The notes under the pieces are model-generated. The model was not told the DNA's origin, did not search any database, and saw only the letters and a list, made by a program, of their open reading frames with translations. This document shows positions 1-7,961 of a DNA stretch of 63,417 nucleotides, in pieces (the stretch's first letter is position 1; every line of letters begins with the position of its first letter). The DNA lies in IMG/VR virus record IMGVR_UViG_3300029893_000006, positions 1 through 63,417 of that record. One strand, given 5' to 3'. The stretch comes from a virus. Position numbers and translations under genes: made by a program.

Positions 1-99
1 GGCACAACCAGGGTATCCGGGCTTATAGCCAACAGATTGCCCTTATCGTCCTTCCATTCCATCATGGCGTTACGGACCTTCTCAACGTTATCGGCATTG
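1..99. repeat. Terminal direct repeat, left copy
   Basis: These 99 bases are identical to 63319-63417. They lie inside the major capsid gene, whose reading frame continues without a break from the left end into the right copy. An exact repeat of this length is what a k-mer assembler leaves on a circular or terminally redundant molecule. I read it as an assembly overlap and not as a biological terminal repeat. The unique genome length is therefore 63,318 bp. Confidence 0.95.
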
Positions 100-611
100 A
101 GCTTCAAGGTAGACCCAAGTGAATCAGGATCACCGTAATTGCCAAACGTTGCGCTGTTGGTAGGACTATAGGGATGTGCTGCGCTACACAATGCCTTTCC
201 ATCCGGCCCGGGATAAAGGTCATTAAAAGCATTGTTGAACACGGAAGCAGCATAGAACTGCCTGGTATAATAAACAGTCCTCACCAGGATTCTTACCCGC
301 TTCTTGATCTCGCCGTATTGATCGTCCTCGGGAAGTTCTCTCTCGATTTCAAGGCCCTTGGAATATTTCTTATGCCGATAGGTCGCCAGGAAGCCTTTGT
401 GGATGTCCTCGTAGGCTACCTGACGCCCAGATTCATCCCAAGGGGTCATAAGGCCGAGAGAGCCGATTCCTAAGTGTTGCTCTATCGCCTTGGTTGAAGT
501 TTCCACATTAAAGATTACCAAAACATAGTCTTTGAGCTTTTTCTTATGTTTATCGAAGATTCTGCGTAAGATCGGCAGCATAAGCTCCTGCCAGTTTTCA
601 GAGAGCATCAT
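1..611 (-). CDS. Major capsid protein, exon 1, 5' part (crosses the contig junction)
   Basis: This is the N-terminal part of the major head subunit, resembling the Mu gpT-like capsid family. The start is the ATG at 611, preceded by GAGGTGA seven bases upstream. The frame is open to the window end and continues at 63318 down to 63081, giving 283 codons for exon 1. Visible family-like segments include LYPGPDGKALCSAAHPY and FGNYGDPDSLGSTL. The gene follows the decoration gene at 660-1388 and lies in the scaffold/portal operon. The last 24 residues are encoded in exon 2 (62737-62811) after a group I intron, for a 307-residue spliced protein. The family assignment rests on recalled sequence resemblance; the capsid role is well supported by gene order. 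Confidence 0.85.
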   Translation of the reverse strand, partial: MMLSENWQELMLPILRRIFDKHKKKLKDYVLVIFNVETSTKAIEQHLGIGSLGLMTPWDESGRQVAYEDIHKGFLATYRHKKYSKGLEIERELPEDDQYGEIKKRVRILVRTVYYTRQFYAASVFNNAFNDLYPGPDGKALCSAAHPYSPTNSATFGNYGDPDSLGSTLKLNADNVEKVRNAMMEWKDDKGNLLAISPDTLVV

Positions 612-638
612 CTTTCGTTCACCTCGCTAAAATTTGAA

Positions 639-678
639 TTGGAAAAGGAAAAGCACCCCTTATCCGAAGAGGTGCTTT
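639..678 (-). terminator. Stem-loop between decoration and capsid genes
   Basis: On the minus strand a 9-bp stem (AAGCACCTC / AGGGGTGCTT) is followed by TTTTCCTTTT. The left arm forms the last codons and stop of the decoration gene. It resembles an intrinsic terminator but sits upstream of the capsid gene, so it probably sets transcript ends or mRNA stability and does not stop all transcription. Confidence 0.6.
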
Positions 679-1388
679 GAAGCACGGATCATTACATCCA
701 TCCACAGGTTGGCCGGATCAAGTGCCAAGCAGACCAGAGGGCCTACCGGATTGCCGCTGGAGATCGCTGCGGCGTCCCCATCTACTCTGGCATGGTCTTT
801 TAGCACAATACCGGCTTTTCCAACGTTAATGCCGTCGTTAGCCTCGCTAGCTCCGCCAAACACGATAAACTTGGTAGTTGTATCGCATTGGTTGGGGAAA
901 GGATATGTGACAGTCCATGTCCCCACACTGGCAGCGTTGGAATAGGCGGATACCGTCCTGATAGCGCCTTTATTGGTGCCTTCATAGACGTAAAGCATTG
1001 CCCCACGGAAAACATTGGCAGTAGTCAGGGTTGCTTCCGCCGCCGTTACCGTTGTGCCGTCAGAAGCACCGCCAGTTGCCGTATAGTCCCGGTTGCCCAT
1101 ATCCGCAATACTTACCCTGAAAATAGTATTGGGATTGTCATAGACCAGGCCCTTGGTTAGCCCGGCAGCCGGATTATCGGCCTGCTTTACATCATGGGCC
1201 ATAACGCCTAAAATACCGGAAACGCTGGCAGCAGTTGCCCTGACCACCTTGCCGTATTGGAGTACAACCATATCCCCCATTTTAAACTCTGTGTTGGGGG
1301 TAAGCTCATAAGGAACAGGGTTCGGCGCAAATCCCATCTTATGGAACAAAGGCTCGAACCCTGCCGTTACTCTTGCAGGAGTAAACAT
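660..1388 (-). CDS. Head decoration/stabilisation-like protein
   Basis: This 242-residue protein lies directly upstream of the major capsid gene and downstream of the scaffold gene, the usual place for a head decoration protein. It is rich in Ala, Gly, Thr and Val with predicted beta structure (for example GDMVVLQYGKVVRAT near residue 38) and has no signal peptide or membrane segment. The start at 1388 has the same GAGGTGAA leader as the capsid gene, suggesting both are made in large amounts. Its stop overlaps a stem-loop. The function is inferred from position and composition; no catalytic motif is seen. Confidence 0.65.
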   Translation of the reverse strand: MFTPARVTAGFEPLFHKMGFAPNPVPYELTPNTEFKMGDMVVLQYGKVVRATAASVSGILGVMAHDVKQADNPAAGLTKGLVYDNPNTIFRVSIADMGNRDYTATGGASDGTTVTAAEATLTTANVFRGAMLYVYEGTNKGAIRTVSAYSNAASVGTWTVTYPFPNQCDTTTKFIVFGGASEANDGINVGKAGIVLKDHARVDGDAAAISSGNPVGPLVCLALDPANLWMDVMIRASKHLFG

Positions 1389-1421
1389 CTTTTACTTCAC
1401 CTCGCTTAAGATTGTTTGGAA

Positions 1422-1450
1422 ACTAAAAAGCCCCGAATATATCGGAGCTA
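1422..1450 (-). terminator. Stem-loop between scaffold and decoration genes
   Basis: Minus-strand AGCTCCGA and TCGGGGCT pair over 8 bp and are followed by TTTTT. It looks like an intrinsic terminator placed inside a co-directional operon, as do hairpins after neighbouring head genes. Confidence 0.65.
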
Positions 1451-1454
1451 CTTA

Positions 1455-2435
1455 TTACATTCTGCCGCTTCTCCGTTCCCTTTGAATTTTGGCTTTTTCC
1501 GCTATGACCTCTTTAAGCGGCACTCCCATCATTGCGGCTATCTGCTTTTGGAACGGATCGACTTCGTCTGCCGCCATTTCAGAGATGCTCTTGCCTGAGT
1601 AAGAGCCGCTCTGCACCTTGACCTTGCTCTGCTTCTTTATATCTGCCAGGGTTTTATTGATGGCCCCGCTTTTAATCGCTTCGGCCAGTTCTCCACTTAG
1701 TATTTTCTGCCCCAAGATATAATTCTTGGCAGCTTCAAAGGAACAGGCCCTGCCATTCTGCGCAAAAGCGTCAATCTCCTTTTCGTATTTACGAACATAA
1801 GGATTATTGATATCCCTGGCCTTGTCGTTAATATAATCAAGCGTCCTCTGGTAGCTTGGCAGTTGTCCTTCAACGTTGGCCAGCCTCGCTTTAAGTTCCC
1901 GGTTCTCACGTAAGATTCTTACCTGCTTTCTGGCTTCATCCTCGTCCACCATGTTATCTTCGGCGTATTTCTTAACTTCTTCTTCTTCTTGCTGCCGGTC
2001 AGCGTATTCGTCAAGTTGCTGGAGTGTCATGCCAGTTTTCTGCTCCAGGCGCCGTCCAATAGCACGGTAGGGATCACGAGCTAAACGTTCGTTGATCAAG
2101 GCTTCTACCTGTTCTTTTGTAAAGAGTTTTTCTGCCGTTTCTTCCTTAGTAACTGGCGGGGTTTCCTTGGCGTCTTTTACGGTGCTTTTTGGTACTGTTT
2201 CCTTTGCTTTAACCTTGGGTTCGCCCTCGTCTTCTGGTTCGTCCTCTTCATCCTCAATAGCACCCTGGGCTGCTAATTTTTCAAAATCCTCTTCATCAAC
2301 ATCTTTACCATCGTCATCATCGCCATCAACATCGTCTAAATCTGCTTTATTTGGATCGTCATCTTCGACATCTTCAAGATTATCTGCAAACAACTGCAGG
2401 TCAAGGTATCTTTTTTCTTCTTCATACACAAACAT
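1455..2435 (-). CDS. Capsid scaffolding-like protein
   Basis: This 326-residue protein sits between portal and capsid genes, the standard place for a scaffold. The N-terminal 110 residues are extremely acidic with long Asp/Glu runs (DDVDGDDDDGKDVDEEDF). The middle is a long charged helix or coiled coil rich in Glu, Arg and Gln, and the C-terminus ends in basic RERRSGRM. An acidic disordered head, coiled coil and basic tail are typical of phage scaffolds, whose basic end binds the coat protein. No protease motif is seen. The leader upstream of the start carries three tandem stem-loops (2452-2536). Confidence 0.75.
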   Translation of the reverse strand: MFVYEEEKRYLDLQLFADNLEDVEDDDPNKADLDDVDGDDDDGKDVDEEDFEKLAAQGAIEDEEDEPEDEGEPKVKAKETVPKSTVKDAKETPPVTKEETAEKLFTKEQVEALINERLARDPYRAIGRRLEQKTGMTLQQLDEYADRQQEEEEVKKYAEDNMVDEDEARKQVRILRENRELKARLANVEGQLPSYQRTLDYINDKARDINNPYVRKYEKEIDAFAQNGRACSFEAAKNYILGQKILSGELAEAIKSGAINKTLADIKKQSKVKVQSGSYSGKSISEMAADEVDPFQKQIAAMMGVPLKEVIAEKAKIQRERRSGRM

Positions 2436-2451
2436 TTGTTTCTACCTCCAT

Positions 2452-2536
2452 CCGTGTCTTTCCACGTCGTCTTTTATTCCGTGTCTTTCCACGTCGCCAG
2501 GCTATTAAGCCGGTTTAACCTCGTCTTTCCGAGTTG
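2452..2536 (-). other. Three tandem covarying stem-loops in the scaffold leader
   Basis: Three small hairpins lie at 2452-2469, 2479-2496 and 2519-2536 on the minus strand, just upstream of the scaffold start. All have the same six-base loop GAAAGA. Copies 1 and 2 have the stem CGUG/CACG; copy 3 has CUCG/CGAG. Two base pairs differ and both are compensated, so the structure is kept while the sequence changes. I know no family with this exact form. Confidence 0.7.
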
Positions 2537-2557
2537 TCGGCCCAAAATATCAGGGCA

Positions 2558-2586
2558 ATAAAAAACCCACTTGTTATGCGGGTTCT
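2558..2586 (-). terminator. Intrinsic terminator-like hairpin after the Lys-rich gene
   Basis: The minus-strand stem AACCCGC / GTGGGTT (7 bp, one wobble) is followed by TTTTTTATT. It lies between the 76-residue Lys-rich gene and the scaffold gene. Confidence 0.7.
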
Positions 2587-2598
2587 TGAAGCTGTGAA

Positions 2599-2829
2599 CT
2601 ATTTTTTCTTCTTGGCTTTGGCTTTGCCTTTCTTCTTTGAGTTACCACCACCCTTTTTACTTTTACTTTTACCGGCCTTGCTGTAGGCTGCTGCCGCTGC
2701 AATCTCTTTGGCGTGCGCAAGGCTTTTCGGCCTCGTAGTGCCTATTTTGCCGGTCTCTTTGTAACTGCGGATCATTTCGGCAATATTGTCCTGAACGGCA
2801 TCCTTGGAACTGCCGCTTTTAAGAGGCAT
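2599..2829 (-). CDS. Small Lys-rich phage protein (DUF6496-like)
   Basis: This is a 76-residue protein with N-terminus MPLKSGSSKDAVQDNIAEMI, an alanine-rich helix and a C-terminal tail that is almost all Lys, Gly and Ser. The N-terminal pattern recalls short phage proteins of the DUF6496 type, which are small basic proteins of unknown role found near head genes. The tail could bind nucleic acid or the acidic scaffold encoded just downstream; that is inference. It lies 20 bases downstream of the portal gene. Confidence 0.7.
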   Translation of the reverse strand: MPLKSGSSKDAVQDNIAEMIRSYKETGKIGTTRPKSLAHAKEIAAAAAYSKAGKSKSKKGGGNSKKKGKAKAKKKK

Positions 2830-2849
2830 GTTTAACCACCTCCCCCTTG

Positions 2850-4964
2850 CTAACTTTGTGGCAGAATTGAATTGATAACCTGCTCCTGCATGGCCGGAGA
2901 AAGTTTGGAGAATTGCTGTGCAAGCTGCGGATTAGCTCTAAAAACCTCCTCAATGTCAGCCACGGGATCATAACCTTCCCCGGCAGGCGGCATACCCTGC
3001 TGCTGAGGCAATCCGCTTGTTATGCTTCCGATCAAGCCTTCCAATGCCCCCAAACCGGCACCACCGCCACCGGCAGCAGGTTGGCCCCCAGGCTGTCCTC
3101 CGCCTGGTATTTGACCCTGCCCTTGTAGCATCATAGCCTGTTGCTGTGCCTTCTCTTGCATTTTCTCCAAAAGCTCTTTGAACGGCGGGAACTTGCCGTT
3201 ATCCAGCACATACCAGAATATCTCCTGATCAATGAGCTGCGCCATGTAAAGCTCCTTCGCCATGTCCATGTAAAAGATTCTGTCTGTAGGCAGGCTTGTT
3301 GAGACTTTGCACTGCGTATCGTACTGCGGACAGTAAATCTCGTAATGTTCGCCCTCTATCATACCGAACTCGCTGGCCCAACCGCCTCTTTCAAAATCTT
3401 GAAGAGGCATAGATTCATCAAAGTCATAAATATAAACTCTTTGCAACATTCCGGGATCAAAAATACCGTAAACGGTCTGAGCAACATCATCGCCCAAAAT
3501 ACGGTAAGCTCTTCTGCTGGTGTAAAACTTGGATATGAGATTATTCATATAGTTGCCGCAATCTTCATAAGCCGTGACCATGGCTTTTTCTTTGCTGCGG
3601 AGCCTTACCTGCGCCCTGGAAGCAAGTAAATCCAAAGCCCTGAAAGCTGTAACACTACCTGGTGTTCTTCCCTGGGAAATGTCAAACCGGCCTACCAGTG
3701 TTTCTGATACTTTCTGTAACCGTTCCATTTCGCCCTGGAGCGACGGAGGAACGCTTGTTCCCTGGAGGCGTTTTATGCCATTTATATCTTTGACCGGATA
3801 CCACATGCCCGGAAGAGTGCCGCGCTCCTTGACGTTCTTCTGCTGTTTTGGCGTCAGCGCAGATTCATTGTAAATCGTCTGCCCCATGGCATGATGAACG
3901 TGGCCCTCGATGATGATCTCTGCTGTTTTGTTTCTGATGATCTGCGGGTTTTTCAGGAAATACATTTCCCCGAAGCCCCAAATAGAATTTTCCCGTGGAT
4001 AACACTGCCGGAAAATGAACGGGAATTTAGTATTCTCACCAGGATCATGATAAACATAATTGGCATGTTTAAGGTATTGGCTGTTCCCCTCACCGGCCCA
4101 CCAGATCACATGAAGCCCAGGGCCCAAGTCCTCTTCGTCTTCGTCTAAGATTATGGGCCTGCCTTTGTACCATGTCTCCACAATAAGCGCCTGCTCTTCA
4201 CCGCTTTCCGAAGTCTCCATTGGTATTTCATCACCAATAAGCATATCGTAGCGGACAGTATCCGGCATGACTTTGCCGCCATGCTCAGGAAATTCTTCTT
4301 TGATGTATTCCAGCGTTCTCCAGAAAGCTTTATGTATCCTGCGGCCATCCTCTATGCTGTCACGGCAACGGGCATCGGGATAAACCACCTGCGGATGCGA
4401 CGCTATCCACCTTATATCGCCATGCCACCTATTGGGGCCTTTGCCGCCTGTCCAGGTCGGGTCCCAATAGATATGCCAGATCCCGGTTCCATAGAGAAAG
4501 AACCACCGGAGCCACTTTTCCCGCTCTACAGCGATCCGGTTTTTATATGCAATAAATTCTTTCAGGTCTGTCATTATAAGGGCGACTTCATCATCGCCTT
4601 TTTCTACCGGGTAGTCTACGATATCAATGTCCTGGCTGAACTCGGAAACAAAACCTTCTACAAGTGCGAAAGAAATATTCTCTACAGCGTTCGGCCTGGC
4701 CCTTTTCTGCGCCTGGGTGCGGAGAACCCTGCCGTCCTCACCTTTCAGGCTCCAGTGATCGCTCTTGTAGAGCTTATACATCTCCTCCATTTCTTCCATG
4801 TAGAACTGCTTGGCCATACGGTCTGCTTCGAACCAGTCATAGCACTTCTTCACGGCCTGGGTGCGCATCTGCTGGAGATCGAAAGGTATTTCTAAAACTG
4901 TCGTGGACAGATCTTCAGTTGTAGCTAAAGAAGGCGCCTCGGCATCATAATTGGTAAAGGCCAA
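2850..4964 (-). CDS. Portal protein (P22-like)
   Basis: The 704-residue length fits portals of P22-like short-tailed phages. The sequence is rich in aromatic residues in the first 250 positions (for example WLRWFFLYGTGIWHIYWDP, residues ~147-165). A Gln/Gly-rich C-terminal tail (residues ~610-680, GGGQPGGQPAAGGGG) could form the barrel or internal crown. The portal is the dodecameric ring at the capsid vertex through which DNA is packaged and ejected. Its position upstream of the scaffold and capsid genes supports the call. The assignment rests on length, composition and gene order. Confidence 0.85.
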   Translation of the reverse strand: MAFTNYDAEAPSLATTEDLSTTVLEIPFDLQQMRTQAVKKCYDWFEADRMAKQFYMEEMEEMYKLYKSDHWSLKGEDGRVLRTQAQKRARPNAVENISFALVEGFVSEFSQDIDIVDYPVEKGDDEVALIMTDLKEFIAYKNRIAVEREKWLRWFFLYGTGIWHIYWDPTWTGGKGPNRWHGDIRWIASHPQVVYPDARCRDSIEDGRRIHKAFWRTLEYIKEEFPEHGGKVMPDTVRYDMLIGDEIPMETSESGEEQALIVETWYKGRPIILDEDEEDLGPGLHVIWWAGEGNSQYLKHANYVYHDPGENTKFPFIFRQCYPRENSIWGFGEMYFLKNPQIIRNKTAEIIIEGHVHHAMGQTIYNESALTPKQQKNVKERGTLPGMWYPVKDINGIKRLQGTSVPPSLQGEMERLQKVSETLVGRFDISQGRTPGSVTAFRALDLLASRAQVRLRSKEKAMVTAYEDCGNYMNNLISKFYTSRRAYRILGDDVAQTVYGIFDPGMLQRVYIYDFDESMPLQDFERGGWASEFGMIEGEHYEIYCPQYDTQCKVSTSLPTDRIFYMDMAKELYMAQLIDQEIFWYVLDNGKFPPFKELLEKMQEKAQQQAMMLQGQGQIPGGGQPGGQPAAGGGGAGLGALEGLIGSITSGLPQQQGMPPAGEGYDPVADIEEVFRANPQLAQQFSKLSPAMQEQVINSILPQS

Positions 4965-5004
4965 TATTAATCACCACCTTTCAACTCTGCCACCAAATAA
5001 AAAA

Positions 5005-5066
5005 TGGGGAGACAGAGAACACAAAAACCGCTGTTTATGCGGTTCTTCTGCTCTCGGCCTCCCCAA
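5005..5066 (-). terminator. Large hairpin with terminator-like core before the portal gene
   Basis: The core AACCGC / GCGGTT is followed by TTTTTGTG on the minus strand. Outer arms (GGGGAG and CTCCCC) can extend the structure. It lies in the 150-base gap between the 96-residue gene (5115) and the portal start, where no reading frame was supported. Confidence 0.65.
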
Positions 5067-5114
5067 GACGTTTCATAACGCTATGGAAAACGGTATTTAG
5101 TTTTAAGGGTAGCT

Positions 5115-5405
5115 CTAGAGGATTTTGATCTGCCCGACTACTTCTTCCAACTCAATGCAGATATTTAATAAACTATCATTGGCTTCAAATAATTCGTTCC
5201 GTGTAAAATCAAGAACACTTGTTATTTTGTTTTCTGCCCCGGCCTTTTCACAATCTTCGCTTTCCAGCCTTGGGACAAACAAAATCCCGTGCAGCCTGTA
5301 TATAAGCTCCTTTGTTCTCATAACTTCACGACCTAAATCTTTTATGCTGGCATCAAGTAAGGCTGGTGCTTTCATTTCTGTCTTAGCAACACACGCTTCC
5401 GGCAT
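5115..5405 (-). CDS. Hypothetical protein (Cys/Glu-containing, helical)
   Basis: I do not recognise this 96-residue protein. It is mainly helical and mildly acidic, with hydrophobic heptads near the C-terminus (NDSLLNICIELEEVVGQI), suggesting a short coiled coil. The start ATG has an excellent site (AAAGGAGGGGAG) and follows the upstream gene at 5406-5588 directly, so the two are probably translated together. Confidence 0.7.
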   Translation of the reverse strand: MPEACVAKTEMKAPALLDASIKDLGREVMRTKELIYRLHGILFVPRLESEDCEKAGAENKITSVLDFTRNELFEANDSLLNICIELEEVVGQIKIL

Positions 5406-5588
5406 CTATCTCCCCTCCTTTCCCTCCGGAATATTGAAACGGACCTTTTCATAAACGATCTTTGCTTCTTCCGGCAGGCTGTTCCTTACTTGCAGGTCCG
5501 TTATGATCCCGTGACCCAGCTCCCGTATTTTCTGAATCAATCTTTTCTCGTTAGGGTGGAGGAGCATGGCTTCTTTTTCCTGGCTCAT
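5406..5588 (-). CDS. Hypothetical small protein
   Basis: This 60-residue protein is not recognised. It starts MSQEKEAMLLHPNEKRLI and contains a predicted amphipathic helix. The AAAGGAGTGACCCT sequence upstream gives a plausible ribosome site. It lies between the DHH phosphoesterase gene and the 96-residue gene, with its stop adjoining the next start. Confidence 0.65.
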   Translation of the reverse strand: MSQEKEAMLLHPNEKRLIQKIRELGHGIITDLQVRNSLPEEAKIVYEKVRFNIPEGKEGR

Positions 5589-5606
5589 AGGGTCACTCCT
5601 TTAACC

Positions 5607-6494
5607 TTAAGCTATCTTCTTAAACGGCAGCTCCTTGCAGTTAAAACCAGCCGCCTGCTTATGGCCGCCACCGCCGTATTTCTCCGCTATCTCGGATACA
5701 TCAATACCTTTGACAGTGTATAGAGACACGGTAAAAACGTTCCCATCGAATACAAAGGGCATCATAATATCGTATTTATTTGCTAAATCACTAAAAAACT
5801 GGCTGGAAACACGGCCCACGTTACAGGCAATACATTTATGCCCCTCAAACTCAGTTTCAAAAGCATAGGCTTTTAGCATCTCCTGATTATGAACATGCTG
5901 ATATGCCAGGACTACCTCGCCTGTGGCTTCAATAGGCTTGGTGTCTTTCATGGCATCTTCCCATATCTCAGATGTCGGATCGGTATCGTAAACAAGCATA
6001 CCTGCGCAGAACTTAGCCGTTCTTTCCTCAAATACCCACGCCCATATATCACGATCACCAATCAACCGGGTAAACATCGGAACTTTGGTTATCATTGCAT
6101 CTTCAAACTTCTTCTGTTTTCCCGGCCTACCTCTGTCGGTCAGCTCGAACAAATAAATGTAAGTGAGGACGCAACCGGCTACTCCTACTTTTTGGATTCC
6201 ACGAATTTGCGATGTATCAAAATCTTTGTAGCGTTTTATGGCCGATTCGTGGTGATCTATCCATACTACATTATTGGTTATTTGAAGAAGCTCTGTCATC
6301 TGCTCCGGCAGAATAGAGAAGTCCACGATGTAGACCAGCTCGTTTTTCCTGATTTTATCCATCGGGAATGTGTCTTTATAGTCAATCTCGAATAGCTCCG
6401 GTTCTTCTCCGTATGGATCGTCTCTATACGCCCACTTGTTTACCCAATAACCGGCGCATCTGCCGTCAAGATCGTTATGGTGAAAGCATTTCAC
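5607..6494 (-). CDS. DHH/DHHA1-family phosphoesterase
   Basis: This 295-residue protein has the DHH superfamily signatures: HNDLDG at residues 6-11, YIVDFS near 55-60, the namesake WIDHHES near 78-84, and the DHHA1 glycine loop GGGGHKQAAGF near residues 277-287. Family members are Mn-dependent phosphodiesterases such as nanoRNases/oligoribonucleases and RecJ-like exonucleases. A phage copy could recycle short oligonucleotides after host RNA or DNA breakdown; that role is inferred. The start is GTG at 6494 behind GGGGGAG. Unusually, it sits in the packaging operon and not with replication genes. Confidence 0.85.
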   Translation of the reverse strand: MKCFHHNDLDGRCAGYWVNKWAYRDDPYGEEPELFEIDYKDTFPMDKIRKNELVYIVDFSILPEQMTELLQITNNVVWIDHHESAIKRYKDFDTSQIRGIQKVGVAGCVLTYIYLFELTDRGRPGKQKKFEDAMITKVPMFTRLIGDRDIWAWVFEERTAKFCAGMLVYDTDPTSEIWEDAMKDTKPIEATGEVVLAYQHVHNQEMLKAYAFETEFEGHKCIACNVGRVSSQFFSDLANKYDIMMPFVFDGNVFTVSLYTVKGIDVSEIAEKYGGGGHKQAAGFNCKELPFKKIA

Positions 6495-6581
6495 TACTTT
6501 ACTCCCCCTGTTGCTTTTTTATTGTTCTTACTCCATTTGTTTCGGCTCTGGCCAAACCATTTCGGCCAGGGCCTGTCCAAT

Positions 6582-6869
6582 TTAAAAGTGAATTTTATTA
6601 TCCTTCAATACCTGATACATACAGTGTGATAAACGAGATATTGTAGTATCATCCTGCTCAAAAGCACAATGGTCAAATATGCCGTGAAACAATTCATGCA
6701 AAAATGCTTCATTTGTGCAATCTGGAGACATACCCTTCTTGATTCTAATTTCCTGTTTGGAATAGACGATACAACCTTTCATATTCCAATCATCTTCAGA
6801 CACTTCACCAATGTCAACAAATTTTACATCGTACACAATCCCGCCAATTTTAACCTTGTCGGGTATCAT
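6582..6869 (-). CDS. Putative zinc metalloprotease (HExxH, ImmA/SprT-like)
   Basis: This 95-residue protein contains HELFHGIF near residues 58-65, a classic HExxH zinc-protease motif, preceded by NEAFL, in the arrangement of small ImmA/IrrE- or SprT-like phage proteins. The start ATG overlaps the stop of the upstream PGDYG-like gene (ATGA), so translation is coupled. ImmA-type proteases cleave repressors and SprT-type ones act on protein-DNA crosslinks; which applies here is unknown. At under 100 residues it is a minimal domain. Confidence 0.7.
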   Translation of the reverse strand: MIPDKVKIGGIVYDVKFVDIGEVSEDDWNMKGCIVYSKQEIRIKKGMSPDCTNEAFLHELFHGIFDHCAFEQDDTTISRLSHCMYQVLKDNKIHF

Positions 6870-7405
6870 CGATATAGCTCCACCTCTTCCACTTCCACGC
6901 CCTTTTCGCCCAAGACACCCAGCACATTCAGCTTCATATACTGGCCCTGGCTCATATACTCAATTTCGGGGGGTAAAAACTCAGCAGGAATAATAAATTT
7001 TCCTTTGTTTTCTTCGGCCTGGACAGTCGGAAGCTCCTTTGCCTCCTGCTGCTCATCTACCGGCTCATAAGTTTTCTCAAAAACATCCGGCTTGCAGGGA
7101 TATTGCTCACCGTTTACTCCTGTAATTATCCAGTCCCCCGGACTTGCCGTCATTGTTCCTTCCAGGGTTTCAATTTGGGCCTCTTTGTCTGTCTGGTAAG
7201 CCTCAACAATTACCGGCTTTTTACGAAACTTCTTAACAATAACCGGTTCATCTAAAGGCTTCTTCTCTTCCTTTTCCGGCTCTTCCGTCTTTACTGGCGG
7301 CTGCATAGCATTAACTGCACTGGCCTGTTTCCTGGCTTGGTGACACGCCTGCAGTTCTCCCATACTCTCATGCGTTTTCCCGCAAGCACTACACTTATAC
7401 GACAT
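6866..7405 (-). CDS. Zinc-finger protein with PGDYG-like domain
   Basis: This is a 179-residue protein. Residues 1-20 form a short zinc-finger-like segment ([18 protein letters not shown]). After a Pro/Glu linker comes [11 protein letters not shown] and a block with [20 protein letters not shown] (residues ~105-125), which matches the pattern of the phage PGDYG domain of unknown function. It overlaps the next gene by 4 bases. No catalytic residues are evident. Confidence 0.65.
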   Translation of the reverse strand: MSYKCSACGKTHESMGELQACHQARKQASAVNAMQPPVKTEEPEKEEKKPLDEPVIVKKFRKKPVIVEAYQTDKEAQIETLEGTMTASPGDWIITGVNGEQYPCKPDVFEKTYEPVDEQQEAKELPTVQAEENKGKFIIPAEFLPPEIEYMSQGQYMKLNVLGVLGEKGVEVEEVELYR

Positions 7406-7421
7406 TTGCCTCCACGCTCCT

Positions 7422-7613
7422 TTAATGTAAACTCGGATCGCTGTCCATGGGTATCAGGCTGAACTCGATTAAAGCCTTGCATAACGGACAGACTATTTTC
7501 AGACTGGCTTTAAAGATGAAAACCATCCCGCATATAGGACAGCATATCGTGAATTGGCCCTCTTCTTCTTCGTCTACCCCGCCATAGATGTTAACTTGAA
7601 CGGGCCTTATCAT
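7422..7613 (-). CDS. Small zinc-ribbon protein
   Basis: This 63-residue protein has two Cys pairs, CPIC near residue 25 and CPLC near residue 42, spaced as in a zinc ribbon. Its start overlaps the end of the next upstream gene by 23 bases. It is probably a nucleic-acid or protein binding domain; the specific role is unknown. Confidence 0.6.
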   Translation of the reverse strand: MIRPVQVNIYGGVDEEEEGQFTICCPICGMVFIFKASLKIVCPLCKALIEFSLIPMDSDPSLH

Positions 7614-7911
7614 CAGCTATGATACTCCATTCTTCATCGGTTACATCATCATCTTCGCCTGTTTCCGGATCTTCGTCAAGCATGGCCCGGATCTCTTCAT
7701 CGGTCATAACCGGGACAGGATCGTCTATTAACCATTCAGGACAGCAAAATTCCCTGGGAGTGATAATGTCCATATAAACCTCTTTCCCGTAAAGAGTAAT
7801 GGGATGAAGTTTGCCGCAAACCGAATAGCCTTCTTCTCCAATAACGGCATCCATCATGGCGCTGTCATGCGTCCACCATCGGCAGTTATCGCAGCATTTC
7901 TTATCATTCAT
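7591..7911 (-). CDS. Cys-rich acidic hypothetical protein
   Basis: I place the start at the ATG at 7911 (MNDKKCCDNCRWW), which has GAGGGGG six bases upstream; an earlier in-frame start at 7965 lacks a good site. The resulting 106-residue protein has a Cys cluster (CCDNCRWW, a CGKLHP motif, FCCPEW) likely to bind a metal, followed by a very acidic tail. Similar CxNCxxW proteins are common in Firmicute phages and have no known function. Confidence 0.6.
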   Translation of the reverse strand: MNDKKCCDNCRWWTHDSAMMDAVIGEEGYSVCGKLHPITLYGKEVYMDIITPREFCCPEWLIDDPVPVMTDEEIRAMLDEDPETGEDDDVTDEEWSIIADDKARSS

Positions 7912-7961
7912 CGATATCCCCCTCATTTCGTTAGGTGCAGGAAAATCTTTCTTAACACGGA

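Noticed and set aside
2092-2508. 138-codon Ser-rich plus-strand frame opposite the scaffold gene
   Set aside because: The poly-Ser composition is the complement of the Asp/Glu-rich scaffold codons; it is a shadow frame.
2436-2598. Second group I intron in the scaffold leader, suggested by GAAAGA-loop hairpins
   Set aside because: No interrupted reading frame and no P1/P10 or P3/P7 pairings; only the tandem hairpins are supported.
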